Assembly: GCA_903908785.1 (NCBI GenBank)
Contig: CAIVTL010000132.1
Location: 1-7,170, forward strand
Origin: Caldifarciminota bacterium
GTDB taxonomy: Bacteria > Hydrothermota > Tepidihabitantia > Tepidihabitantales > Tepidihabitantaceae
Length of the DNA: 7,170 nucleotides
Reading direction: 5' to 3'
In this document: positions 1 to 5,909 of the stretch, piece after piece
Position numbering within the stretch: the first letter of the stretch is position 1
Layout: each line of letters begins with the position of its first letter
The notes under the pieces: generated by a model
Databases searched by the model: none
Told to the model about the DNA's origin: nothing
The model's input: the letters and a program-made list of their open reading frames with translations, nothing else
Made by a program: the position numbers and the translations under genes

Positions 1-116
1 ATCGCCGCCTCGTACCGCTTGCCCATGTCTTCACGGATGTCGTTGAGCGTGTCTTTCACCCGCTCGACATTGTACTTCTTCTTCCACCGTTCCGCTCTCT
101 TCACCGGGTCACTCAT
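1..116 (-). CDS. Unidentified protein, N-terminal part only
   Basis: This gene starts at ATG (114-116) and runs off the left edge, so only 38 codons are visible. The peptide begins MSDPVKRAERWKKKYNVE and ends, as far as seen, in MGKRYEAA. It is very rich in Lys, Arg, Glu and Asp, has no signal peptide or membrane segment, and looks like a charged, mostly helical N-terminus of a cytoplasmic protein. The start is well supported: a perfect GGAGGT lies 5 bases upstream on the minus strand. I do not recognise the family from this fragment and give no function. It is not an operon partner of the 1005-3566 gene in any obvious way, since almost 900 bases separate them. Its reality rests on the ribosome binding site, the ATG and an uninterrupted frame to the edge. 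Confidence 0.7.
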   Translation of the reverse strand, partial: MSDPVKRAERWKKKYNVERVKDTLNDIREDMGKRYEAA

Positions 117-121
117 GATGT

Positions 122-127
122 ACCTCC
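122..127 (-). promoter_or_regulatory. Ribosome binding site of the left-edge gene
   Basis: GGAGGT on the minus strand (ACCTCC on plus) lies 5 bases before the ATG at 114-116. It is a full Shine-Dalgarno match and is the main evidence that the truncated left-edge frame is a real gene with this start. Confidence 0.75.
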
Positions 128-130
128 ATT

Positions 131-150
131 CGCAGGGCCTAACCCCTGCG
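131..150 (-). promoter_or_regulatory. Small hairpin just upstream of the left-edge gene's ribosome binding site
   Basis: CGCAGGG (131-137) can pair with CCCTGCG (144-150) around a 6-base loop, giving a 7-bp GC-rich stem. On the minus strand it ends 3 bases before GGAGGT, so it would sit in the 5' leader of the left-edge gene. It could be a leader structure, an operator or chance pairing. No U-tract follows, so a terminator is unlikely. Confidence 0.3.
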
Positions 151-420
151 GGTTTGATTCCGCTCGCGGGACAGGATTGAGCCTGACGCAGGCCCTTCAG
201 GTCATGCCCCAAGAGCACGGTCGCTTCAGCAACGGACCGAACTCGCTTCATCTCCGAGAGCAGGGCGCTGCGCTTCAAGTGGCGCAGCCAGCACTGCTTA
301 GGGAGGCTTCGAGTCCAACACAATACCCCGTCCAGAACCGTCAGTCAAGCGCGGCAAACAGACGGCATAAAGCAATGGAAATCAACACGATAGTCCGTCT
401 AACCCAGCACTGGCATCTGG

Positions 421-810
421 ACTCGGCATTTGAGTCCCCAAGTGACTCCCCCAGTCACTCCGGGGGCGACCCCAGGCTTGACTTGTCAAGTGACTAGACA
501 AGTGAACTCACCGGTGAATTGAACAGTGAATTGGCAGTTGAAGGCAGGACTTGGTTGCCGGTTGAAGTGCCGGTTGAATCGAGAACTGAAGTGTGGGGTG
601 ACTTGTCGGTTGACTTGACAAGTGATGTGCCGGTTGAGTGGTCTAATGAGGTGCCCACTGAGTGGTGGGTTGAATTGCGGGTCGAAGTGCCGAGTAAAGC
701 GCCGAGTGAAGTGCTGACTGAATTGACGACTGAATTGCCGAGTCCAAAGTAGAGTGCTGAGTCGGATTGTGAGTCGGGGTGCGAGTTGATGGGCGAGTGT
801 GGGCCTGAGG
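421..810. repeat. Degenerate 12-bp tandem array
   Basis: Cut into 12-mers from position 421, the sequence gives 28 successive units to 756 without a single insertion or deletion. The rough plus-strand consensus is GAANTGCCGGTT. The best-kept element is TGA at the unit junction, present at 21 of 27 junctions; the middle of the unit varies freely. At about 757 the phase slips by 5 bases, and GAGT/GAGG then recurs every 12 bases at 759, 771, 783, 795 and 807. Some units carry small palindromes, for example TCACCGGTGA at 508-517 and ACTTG-N-CAAGT at 481-491 and 613-623. Translation gives 4-residue repeats on both strands (V/L-x-V/S/T-E/D on plus, about N-R-H-F on minus). There is no ribosome binding site, and TGA closes one plus frame in nearly every unit. 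I therefore read it as a non-coding repeat array of unknown role. Confidence 0.8.
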
Positions 811-953
811 CTTGTGGGTATGACTGCGGCTTGTCTGACTTCAGGTAACGTCGTGAGCAGATGCAAGCGACGGTCGGCGATTCAGGTTCAGGCTGGAGGT
901 TCGTGGGCCGAAGAGCGTGCTTCCATCCGCGAACAGGCGTGCCTCTTGAAGGG

Positions 954-981
954 TTCGGGGCAGGCTTGCGCCCGCCCCGAA
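954..981 (-). terminator. 12-bp hairpin with GCAA tetraloop after the propeller gene
   Basis: On the minus strand, TTCGGGGCGGGC, loop GCAA, then GCCTGCCCCGAA forms a 12-bp stem. It is fully paired in RNA of this strand because the single irregular position is a G-U wobble; on the plus strand the same position would be an A-C mismatch. It begins 23 bases after the stop codon of the 1005-3566 gene. GCAA belongs to the stable GNRA tetraloop class. No U-run follows, so it may be a Rho-independent-like terminator with a poor tail or a 3'-end stabiliser. The strand-specific pairing favours a role in the transcript of the propeller gene. Confidence 0.6.
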
Positions 982-1004
982 GAGCTATTGCCCGCCGCTT
1001 GCCG

Positions 1005-3566
1005 CTACTTGGTCAGCACCACCTTGGTGACGTCTGACGCTTCACGCTCCACGCCCGACGCCGGGCACACGAAGTAGACGCCGGGGGCGAGACGCGAGAC
1101 GTCGTTCGGGCCGGGATGTAGGGCGAGCACCATGCGCCCGCTGATGTCGAGCAGCTCGCTTCTCGCCTCTCGCTTCTCGCCTCTCGCTTCCATGAACAGC
1201 ACGCCGCGGACGATGGTCGGCAGCTTTGTTATGCGGACTTCGGGTCCCGCTGCTTCCTGCTGCCCGACGTGAGGTACGATCCGGTACACCGGGTATACCT
1301 CAAGGTTGCCCGCAAATGGTGAGCCGAGCCCGAGGTTGTTGGTCGTCGCAGCCTGCGCTTCGAGCGGCACGCAGCAGATGAAGTTCTCGCCCGCAATCAG
1401 CGAGTCCGTGCCCCAGGCGTAGGACCACGTGATGGAATCAGTGCCGGCGCCGCTGTTGACGGTCGCCCAACTCCATGCCTTCTGGGCGCTGCCCACCCGG
1501 TTGCATATACCCATCATCGGCGTCCGGCCGGGTATCGAGCGGTTCACGCCTTTGCCGGTCAGGGTCGGGCGTGCCAGCGCCGTCGTGTCGCCCGGCAGCC
1601 GGTTGAACACCGCGCGCACCTTCGTGTCGTTGGCCGACACATCGGTTATCACCGTCACGCTGTTGCCGTACTGGTTCGCGACGTAGGTCTTGTTCGTGAC
1701 CGGGTTGACCGCCAGGGCATAGGGCGTGTCGCCGGTGGGCACCGTGGTCGTGTCGTTGGTCGCGCCGTCGATTACCGTCACATTGCTGTTGCCGGACTGC
1801 GCGACGTAGATTTTGTTCGTGACCGGGTTGACCGCCACGCCATTGGGGTGTCCTTCCGTGGTCACCGTGGTCGTGTCGTTGGTCGCGCCGTCGATAACCG
1901 TTACCGTGTAGTTGAGGTAGTTCACGACGTAAATCCGGTTCGTGACCGGGTTGACCGCCACGTCGGTGGGGATTTCGCCGGCGGGTACTGTCGTCGTGCC
2001 GTTGGTCGCGCCGTCGATTACCGTCACGTTATTGCCGGAGTAGTTGGCAACGTAGATCTTGTTGGTGACCGGGTTCACCGCCACGGCCGTGGGGCATGAA
2101 TCCGCGGGCACCGGGGTCGTGCCATTGGTCGCGCCGTCGATAACCGTCACGTTGTTGCTGCCGTAGTTCGCGGTGTAAATCTTGTTCGTGACCGGGTTCA
2201 CGGCGATGGCCCGGGGGTTGGAGTTCGAGCCTGTGGACACGGTGGTCGTGCCGTTGGTCGCTCCGTCAATTACTGTTACGTTGTCGCCGTAGGCGTTGGC
2301 GACGTAAATCTTGTTCGTAACCGGGTTCACTGCCACGGCCCTGGGGCTCGTGCCTGTGGATACGGAGGTCGTGCCGTTGGTCGCGCCGTCGATGACCGTT
2401 ACCGTGTTGCTGGTGAGATTGGCTACGTAGACCTTGTTCGTGACCGGGTTCACCGCCACGGCCCGCGGGTTCGAGTCGGTGGTGACCACGATCGTGTCGT
2501 TGGTCGTACCGTTGATTACCGTCACGTTGTTGCCATCCGCGTTGGTGACGTAGATCTTGTTCGTGACCGGGTTCACCGCCACGGCCCAGGGAACCACGCC
2601 CGCCGGCACTGTGGTCGTGTCGTTGGTTGCGCCGTCGATTACCGTCACGTTGTCGCTGTCGTAGTTGGCGCAGTAGATTTTGTTCGTGACCGGGTTGACC
2701 ACTACGACAAATGGGCCCGAGCCGGCGGCCACCGTGGCGGCGTCGTTGCTCGCGCCGTCGATTATCGTCACGTCGCTGCTGTTGTAGTTCGCGACGTAGA
2801 TTTTGTTCGTGACCGGGTTCACCGCTACGAGTTGGGGGGTGGTGCCTGTGGCTACGCTGGTCGTATCGCCGGTCGCGCCATTGATCACCGTCACATTGCT
2901 GCTGCCGGAGTTCACGACGTAAATCCTATTCGTGACCGGGTTCACCGCCACGGATTGGGGGCTCGAGCCTGCGGGCACGGTAAGCGTGTCGTTGGTTGCG
3001 CCGGCAATTACCGTCACATTGTTGTCGTAGGTGTTGGCGACGTAGATCTTGTTCGTGACCGGGTTCACCGCCACGGCGCAGGTGCCTGAGCCGGTGATCA
3101 CTGTAGTCGTGGCGTTGGTGGCGCCGTCGATTACCGTCACGCAGCCGCTGGTGTTGGCGACGTAGATTTTGTTCGTGACCGGGTTGACCGCCACGGCATA
3201 TGGACCAGCATCTGTGGTTACCGTAGTGGTGTCGCTGGTGGCACCGTCGATAACAGTCACGTTGCTGCTGCCGTTGTTCGCGATGTAAATCCGGTTCGTG
3301 ACCGGGTTCACCGCCACGGCCCGCGGGCCCGAGCCGGCGGCTACCGTGGTCGTGTCGTTGGTAGCGCCGTCGATGACCGTCACGTTGTTGCCGGCGTAGT
3401 TCGCGACGTAGATTCTATTCGTGACCGGGTTCACTGCCATGGCCTGAGGCTCCGCGCCGACGGGCACCGTGGTCGTGACCCAATCCGCCGAAGCGGTTCC
3501 GATGCTTGCGGCGACCGCCATGCAAATCGCAAGCATCCCGATTGTACGACTCTTCTTCGCTATCAT
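1005..3566 (-). CDS. Secreted YVTN beta-propeller repeat protein with T9SS-like C-terminal sorting domain
   Basis: The 853-residue protein starts at ATG (3564-3566), with AGGAG 6 bases upstream. A signal peptide is clear: basic MIAKKSR, a hydrophobic stretch, and a likely cut after Ala-Ser-Ala near residue 27. Residues about 28-648 are 15 repeats of roughly 41 residues, each with the core AVNPVTNKIYVAN followed by NVTVIDGATN. This is the YVTN family beta-propeller repeat, and 15 blades suggests two tandem propellers. Residues about 650-770 look like an Ig-type beta-sandwich linker. The last 70 residues (ISGR, then APGVYFV, then TKVVLTK) form a gliding/Por-secretion-like C-terminal domain, closely related to the end of the 3921-5900 protein. 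Propellers of this class are usually surface or periplasmic binding scaffolds; the ligand cannot be read from sequence. Two heptamer arrays encode residues about 793-805 and 836-846. The gene probably has its own promoter in the 354-base upstream gap. Confidence 0.9.
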   Translation of the reverse strand: MIAKKSRTIGMLAICMAVAASIGTASADWVTTTVPVGAEPQAMAVNPVTNRIYVANYAGNNVTVIDGATNDTTTVAAGSGPRAVAVNPVTNRIYIANNGSSNVTVIDGATSDTTTVTTDAGPYAVAVNPVTNKIYVANTSGCVTVIDGATNATTTVITGSGTCAVAVNPVTNKIYVANTYDNNVTVIAGATNDTLTVPAGSSPQSVAVNPVTNRIYVVNSGSSNVTVINGATGDTTSVATGTTPQLVAVNPVTNKIYVANYNSSDVTIIDGASNDAATVAAGSGPFVVVVNPVTNKIYCANYDSDNVTVIDGATNDTTTVPAGVVPWAVAVNPVTNKIYVTNADGNNVTVINGTTNDTIVVTTDSNPRAVAVNPVTNKVYVANLTSNTVTVIDGATNGTTSVSTGTSPRAVAVNPVTNKIYVANAYGDNVTVIDGATNGTTTVSTGSNSNPRAIAVNPVTNKIYTANYGSNNVTVIDGATNGTTPVPADSCPTAVAVNPVTNKIYVANYSGNNVTVIDGATNGTTTVPAGEIPTDVAVNPVTNRIYVVNYLNYTVTVIDGATNDTTTVTTEGHPNGVAVNPVTNKIYVAQSGNSNVTVIDGATNDTTTVPTGDTPYALAVNPVTNKTYVANQYGNSVTVITDVSANDTKVRAVFNRLPGDTTALARPTLTGKGVNRSIPGRTPMMGICNRVGSAQKAWSWATVNSGAGTDSITWSYAWGTDSLIAGENFICCVPLEAQAATTNNLGLGSPFAGNLEVYPVYRIVPHVGQQEAAGPEVRITKLPTIVRGVLFMEARGEKREARSELLDISGRMVLALHPGPNDVSRLAPGVYFVCPASGVEREASDVTKVVLTK
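1030..1061. repeat. 7-bp repeat array (ACGC type) in the last codons of the propeller gene
   Basis: ACGC occurs at 1037, 1044, 1051 and 1058, exactly 7 bases apart, preceded by ACGT at 1030. The other three bases of each unit vary. The array encodes about ASGVEREASD (residues 836-845) in the loop before the last strand of the C-terminal domain. The peptidase gene has the same unit type at the equivalent place (3946-3984). Confidence 0.75.
1154..1190. repeat. 7-bp repeat array (CTCGC type) inside the propeller gene
   Basis: CTCGC starts at 1155, 1162, 1169, 1176 and 1183, a perfect 7-bp period with unit TCTCGCY. In the gene it reads EARGEKREARSEL (residues 793-805), a highly charged stretch just before LLDISGR of the C-terminal domain, where family members usually have an ordinary beta strand. 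Because 7 is not a multiple of 3, any change by one or two units would shift the frame and remove the C-terminal domain. Confidence 0.85.
1623..3485 (-). repeat. 15 tandem YVTN-type repeats within the propeller gene
   Basis: The AVNPVTN core recurs 15 times from residue 46 to residue 621, an average spacing of 41 residues (about 123 bp, with units slightly shorter or longer). The DNA is also strongly conserved: the plus strand shows GTGACCGGGTTCACCGCCAC or near variants in nearly every unit, including silent positions. This suggests recent duplication or gene conversion among units. Variation is concentrated in the loop after IYVAN (for example YAG, NGS, TSG, TYD), where ligand-contacting loops of a propeller would lie. 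Confidence 0.9.
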
Positions 3567-3572
3567 CTGTCA

Positions 3573-3577
3573 CTCCT
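3573..3577 (-). promoter_or_regulatory. Ribosome binding site of the propeller gene
   Basis: AGGAG on the minus strand lies 6 bases before ATG at 3564-3566. The nine bases GAGAGGAGT here are identical to those in front of the peptidase gene (starting ATG at 5898-5900), so both secreted-protein genes share the same initiation leader. Confidence 0.75.
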
Positions 3578-3723
3578 CTCGGGCGTTCTCTTTGCCTGTG
3601 CTCAATTGCGTCTGTGCGTTGCCGGCCACGAGCGGCTGGAACAAGACACGAGTTCTCACGGGTCTTCCCTTGGATTTTCCCCGGCCGAAATCCTCCGGCA
3701 GGGTCGCCCCCGAATCGCCGTCC

Positions 3724-3751
3724 AGCCTACCCCATTCCGGCCCGTTGTCAA
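3724..3751 (-). promoter_or_regulatory. Candidate sigma-70-type promoter for the propeller gene
   Basis: On the minus strand there is a perfect TTGACA (3746-3751), a 16-base spacer and TAGGCT (3724-3729), which keeps the first, second and last bases of TATAAT. Transcription would start near 3717 and leave a leader of about 150 bases. The -35 match is strong, the -10 weak. It is the best promoter-like element I found in the gap. Confidence 0.4.
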
Positions 3752-3789
3752 ACTGCCGCTATCCTCCCAAGAACCGAGATAGGAGTCTG

Positions 3790-3823
3790 CCACCAAGACA
3801 CAGAGACACCAAGATGGGTTCGG
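3790..3823. repeat. 34-bp dispersed repeat, copy 1 (8-bp internal period)
   Basis: This stretch matches 6939-6972 at 28 of 34 positions in the same orientation. Internally it is made of 8-mers close to CACCAAGA, repeated three times. It ends in a GGTT-C-G tail shared by both copies. This copy lies about 220 bases upstream of the propeller gene; the other lies just upstream of asd. Confidence 0.7.
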
Positions 3824-3920
3824 ATGGAAATACTCCGCGTCCGCTTGGCGGTCTTCGCGGTTCTATCCCGGTTTCCGGGCATCCCGCGCAGCATGGGCGG
3901 CAGAGCTGCATCGGTTCTTC

Positions 3921-5900
3921 CTATCTGGCGATTACTACCTTGGTGATGCCTGACGCTTGACGCTCTACGCCAGACGCCTGACGCACGAAGTAGACTCCGG
4001 GTGCGAGCGAATGTACGTCATTCGGGCCGTAGCGCAGGTCAGCCACCTTGCGGCCGGAGATGTTCAAGAGGACGATTTCAGATTGCAGATTGTAGATTGC
4101 AGATTGTAGATTGAGGACGCCGCGGATGACCGTCGGTCCGTCAATCGCCATTCGCCAATCGCCATTCGCCATTTCCTCGATGCCGGCCGTGACGTGGCAA
4201 CTGTCGAGGACCCAGTTGTCCGGGTCGGGGGTCAGGCTGAGAGGTTCTGCGGCCAGCATGAAGGTGTCGAAGGCCAGCGTATCCTGCGGATGGAAGACCA
4301 CGAGCGCGCTCTCGCCCGTGCAGTTGAACCGGACCGGGTAGGGCATGTGGAACAGGCGGGCGGAGTTGGTGTCGTTGCGCTGGGCGAGCGTGGCTTCGAC
4401 CCGCCAACTGTCGCCGAGCGGTTGCTTGTTCCACGTGATGGTATACTTCGGGTAGCCACGGTCGTACACCCATTCGTTGAAGAACTGGTCGAGGTCCAGT
4501 CCGGAGAACTGCTCGTTGATGCGCTGGAAGTCCTTGGTCGAGGCGGTGCCGTACTTGAAGCTGTCGCCATAGGCGCGCAGGGCCTGGAAGAAGACGCCCG
4601 GGTTTTCCCAAGCGGTGTCGCCCTCGACGAATTGCAGCATACGCAGCACCCAGGAACCCTTGCAGTAGATGATGCCGGTGTTGTAGATTTCGGCCGGGGG
4701 CGGGTTGTATATCGGGAAGTCGCGACTGCGGTGCTGGCTGATGTAAGTGCCCGCTTTGCCCGAGATATAGGACCGGAACGAGGAGCGGCCGTTCAGGTGG
4801 CCGTTGTAGAGGCACTCGGCCCAGGTGGCGAAACCTTCGTTGAGCCAGACGTTCGCGAAGTCCACGCAGGTGACCATGTCGCCCCACCACATGTGGGACA
4901 GTTCGTGGGCCATGCCCATCGGGTCGCCGCTACGCAGCCACTGGGTGTGAATCATCGTCATGGTCTGGTTCTCCATGCCGCCCCAGGGGAAACCGTAGTA
5001 GCCGGGAACCATGCCGTACTTGTCGAACGGGTAGTCGCCGAACCGAACCGAGTCCGAGAAGTAGGTCACCATGTCGGGAAGCCGGCTGAAATTCGTCACC
5101 GACACGGCGGAGTCCGAGGGCCACGTGAAGTAAATGGAAGGCAGCGTGTCGCCGTTCTGGAGCGGGATGTTATGCTGCCAGGTGGCGAAGCGCGAGGCCG
5201 AGAAGACAATAAGGTAGGTGGCGATGCTGTAGGGATGGCGCCAGAACCAGGTCTTGGTGTGGTTCGCCGTGTCGGCCGTGACCGAGTCGAGCAGGCCGTT
5301 GGCGCAGGTCTGGAACGTATCAGGCGTGGTCAGGTTGAGTTCCACGCCCCGTTCGGCCTTGTCCGACGGCTCGTCGTAGCAGGGCATCCAGTAGCGGGCG
5401 TCTTCCGGCGGCGTGCAGGTCATGCAGTAGGCACGGGAGACGGTCGGCGGCCGGGCAAAGAAGTAGCCGCGCTCGGCCGCGGTGGACTCGCGGTGGAAGA
5501 AGATGTCGAGTACCGTGGAGTCGCCCAGCGGGAGCGGGTTGTCGAGTTCGACCGCGAGCAGGCCGGTGGGCGTGGTGAAGGCGAGTGGTATGCCGTTACG
5601 CCTGGCCGAGTCGCAGACAAGGCTCACGAAGTTGAGAGTGCAGACGAGGACCGCGGACACGTCACTGCGGATGGAAAGCGCCTCGTGCGCGACGTAGGAC
5701 TTGTTCGTCATGGGCAGGTTGATGTCCAGCCGGTAGTGGCGGACATTGTACGAATGGAGCGACTCGGCGGGCACGAGCGCCGCGCCGCGAGACGCGGCGC
5801 CAGCCCCGGGCTTGCCCGCGAGCCAAGGTTCGTCGAACCAGGCATCAGATTGCGCCAATCCCGCAGCCGTTAGTATCAACAACAACGCTAGTGTCTTCAT
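3921..5900 (-). CDS. Secreted M1-family zinc metallopeptidase (aminopeptidase N-like) with C-terminal sorting domain
   Basis: The 659-residue protein starts at ATG (5898-5900), with GGAG 5 bases upstream. MKTLALLLILTAAGLAQSDA is a signal peptide. The M1 hallmarks are all present: ARYWMPCYDEPSDKA (168-182), the substrate-binding GGMEN motif (307-311, GAMEN in the classical form), the zinc site HELSH (332-336) with the third ligand Glu355 in NEGFA, and the likely catalytic Tyr412 in YCKG. The enzyme should therefore be active, removing N-terminal residues from peptides outside the cytoplasm. The core ends near residue 485. A beta domain to about 570 follows, and the large helical C-terminal domain of classical aminopeptidase N is absent. 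The final 70 residues are a T9SS type A-like domain homologous to that of the propeller protein. Three heptamer arrays encode parts of the tail (about residues 576-587, 596-609 and 640-652). The gene lies 30 bases after asd, so it is probably cotranscribed. Confidence 0.93.
   Translation of the reverse strand: MKTLALLLILTAAGLAQSDAWFDEPWLAGKPGAGAASRGAALVPAESLHSYNVRHYRLDINLPMTNKSYVAHEALSIRSDVSAVLVCTLNFVSLVCDSARRNGIPLAFTTPTGLLAVELDNPLPLGDSTVLDIFFHRESTAAERGYFFARPPTVSRAYCMTCTPPEDARYWMPCYDEPSDKAERGVELNLTTPDTFQTCANGLLDSVTADTANHTKTWFWRHPYSIATYLIVFSASRFATWQHNIPLQNGDTLPSIYFTWPSDSAVSVTNFSRLPDMVTYFSDSVRFGDYPFDKYGMVPGYYGFPWGGMENQTMTMIHTQWLRSGDPMGMAHELSHMWWGDMVTCVDFANVWLNEGFATWAECLYNGHLNGRSSFRSYISGKAGTYISQHRSRDFPIYNPPPAEIYNTGIIYCKGSWVLRMLQFVEGDTAWENPGVFFQALRAYGDSFKYGTASTKDFQRINEQFSGLDLDQFFNEWVYDRGYPKYTITWNKQPLGDSWRVEATLAQRNDTNSARLFHMPYPVRFNCTGESALVVFHPQDTLAFDTFMLAAEPLSLTPDPDNWVLDSCHVTAGIEEMANGDWRMAIDGPTVIRGVLNLQSAIYNLQSEIVLLNISGRKVADLRYGPNDVHSLAPGVYFVRQASGVERQASGITKVVIAR
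3946..3984. repeat. 7-bp repeat array (ACGC type) in the last codons of the peptidase gene
   Basis: ACGC starts at 3953, 3960, 3967, 3974 and 3981, a perfect 7-bp period, with ATGC at 3946 as a decayed extra unit; the commonest unit is TGACGCY. It encodes ASGVERQASGI (residues 642-652), which shows a 7-residue protein repeat (ASGVERQ then ASGITK) since three 7-bp units equal seven codons. Confidence 0.85.
4074..4115. repeat. 7-bp repeat array (GATTGYA) inside the peptidase gene
   Basis: Units GATTTCA, then GATTGCA and GATTGTA alternating, then GATTGAG run from 4074 with an exact 7-bp period, six units in all. In the gene it encodes NLQSAIYNLQSEI (residues 597-609), directly before LLNISGR of the sorting domain. 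This is the same structural position that carries the unrelated CTCGC array in the propeller gene. Confidence 0.9.
4143..4176. repeat. 7-bp repeat array (AWTCGCC) inside the peptidase gene
   Basis: AATCGCC and ATTCGCC alternate for four exact units (4143-4170), followed by a decayed fifth. In the gene it encodes EMANGDWRMAID (residues 576-587), the linker between the M1 beta domain and the sorting domain. The unit differs from the array only 27 bases to the left, so these are separate expansions. Confidence 0.85.
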
Positions 5901-5905
5901 TCCGA

Positions 5906-5909
5906 CTCC
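5906..5909 (-). promoter_or_regulatory. Ribosome binding site of the peptidase gene, supplied by a repeat unit
   Basis: GGAG (part of AGGAG) lies 5 bases before ATG at 5898-5900 and is the last unit of the heptamer array at 5906-5940. Its spacing fits this ATG and supports the chosen start. Confidence 0.7.

Larger units (their letters stand above)
117..1004. other. 888-base region with no convincing gene
   Basis: From left to right it holds the leader and hairpin of the left-edge gene (to about 150), an unremarkable GC-rich stretch in which I see nothing (151-420), the degenerate 12-bp tandem array (421-810), a further plain stretch (811-953) and the hairpin after the propeller gene (954-981). 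Open frames exist on both strands across the array, but they lack ribosome binding sites. They are open because a 12-bp period repeats the same four codons. One in-frame TAG (495-497) breaks the longest plus-strand reading. Confidence 0.6.
3568..3920. other. Gap between peptidase and propeller genes
   Basis: No gene is supported here. It holds the ribosome binding site of the propeller gene (3573-3577), a candidate promoter (3724-3751), a copy of the 34-bp dispersed repeat (3790-3823) and, to its right, a related CTTGGCGGTCTTCGCGG stretch (3842-3858) that is partly complementary to the repeat. A 5-bp hairpin at 3867-3879 is too small to call a terminator for the peptidase gene. The plus-strand open frames here have no ribosome binding site or recognisable product. 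Confidence 0.6.

Noticed and set aside
177..752. Plus-strand reading across the 12-bp array, possibly one gene broken by TAG at 495-497
   Set aside because: Both segments start at TTG without a ribosome binding site. The V-P-V-E-like repeat is what the 12-mer gives in that frame. Only GA of the Glu/Asp codon is kept, with no coding-like third-position pattern that I can see.
421..810. CRISPR array
   Set aside because: The units are 12 bp, directly adjacent, degenerate and without spacers, and no cas gene is present. The propeller repeats are likewise coding, not CRISPR.
486..866. 126-residue minus-strand open frame with N-R-H-F-like 4-residue repeats
   Set aside because: It begins at TTG with no ribosome binding site. 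A 12-bp period keeps frames open automatically, and all minus frames of the consensus lack stops, so openness is no evidence of coding.
3867..3879. CCCGG-TTT-CCGGG hairpin as peptidase terminator
   Set aside because: The stem is only 5 bp with a 3-base loop and no U-tract, over 40 bases from the stop codon.
4194..5873. 559-residue plus-strand open frame opposite the peptidase
   Set aside because: It is a shadow of a clear M1 peptidase gene with intact catalytic motifs. Its translation has the Val/Gly/Arg/His-rich look of antisense GC-rich DNA.
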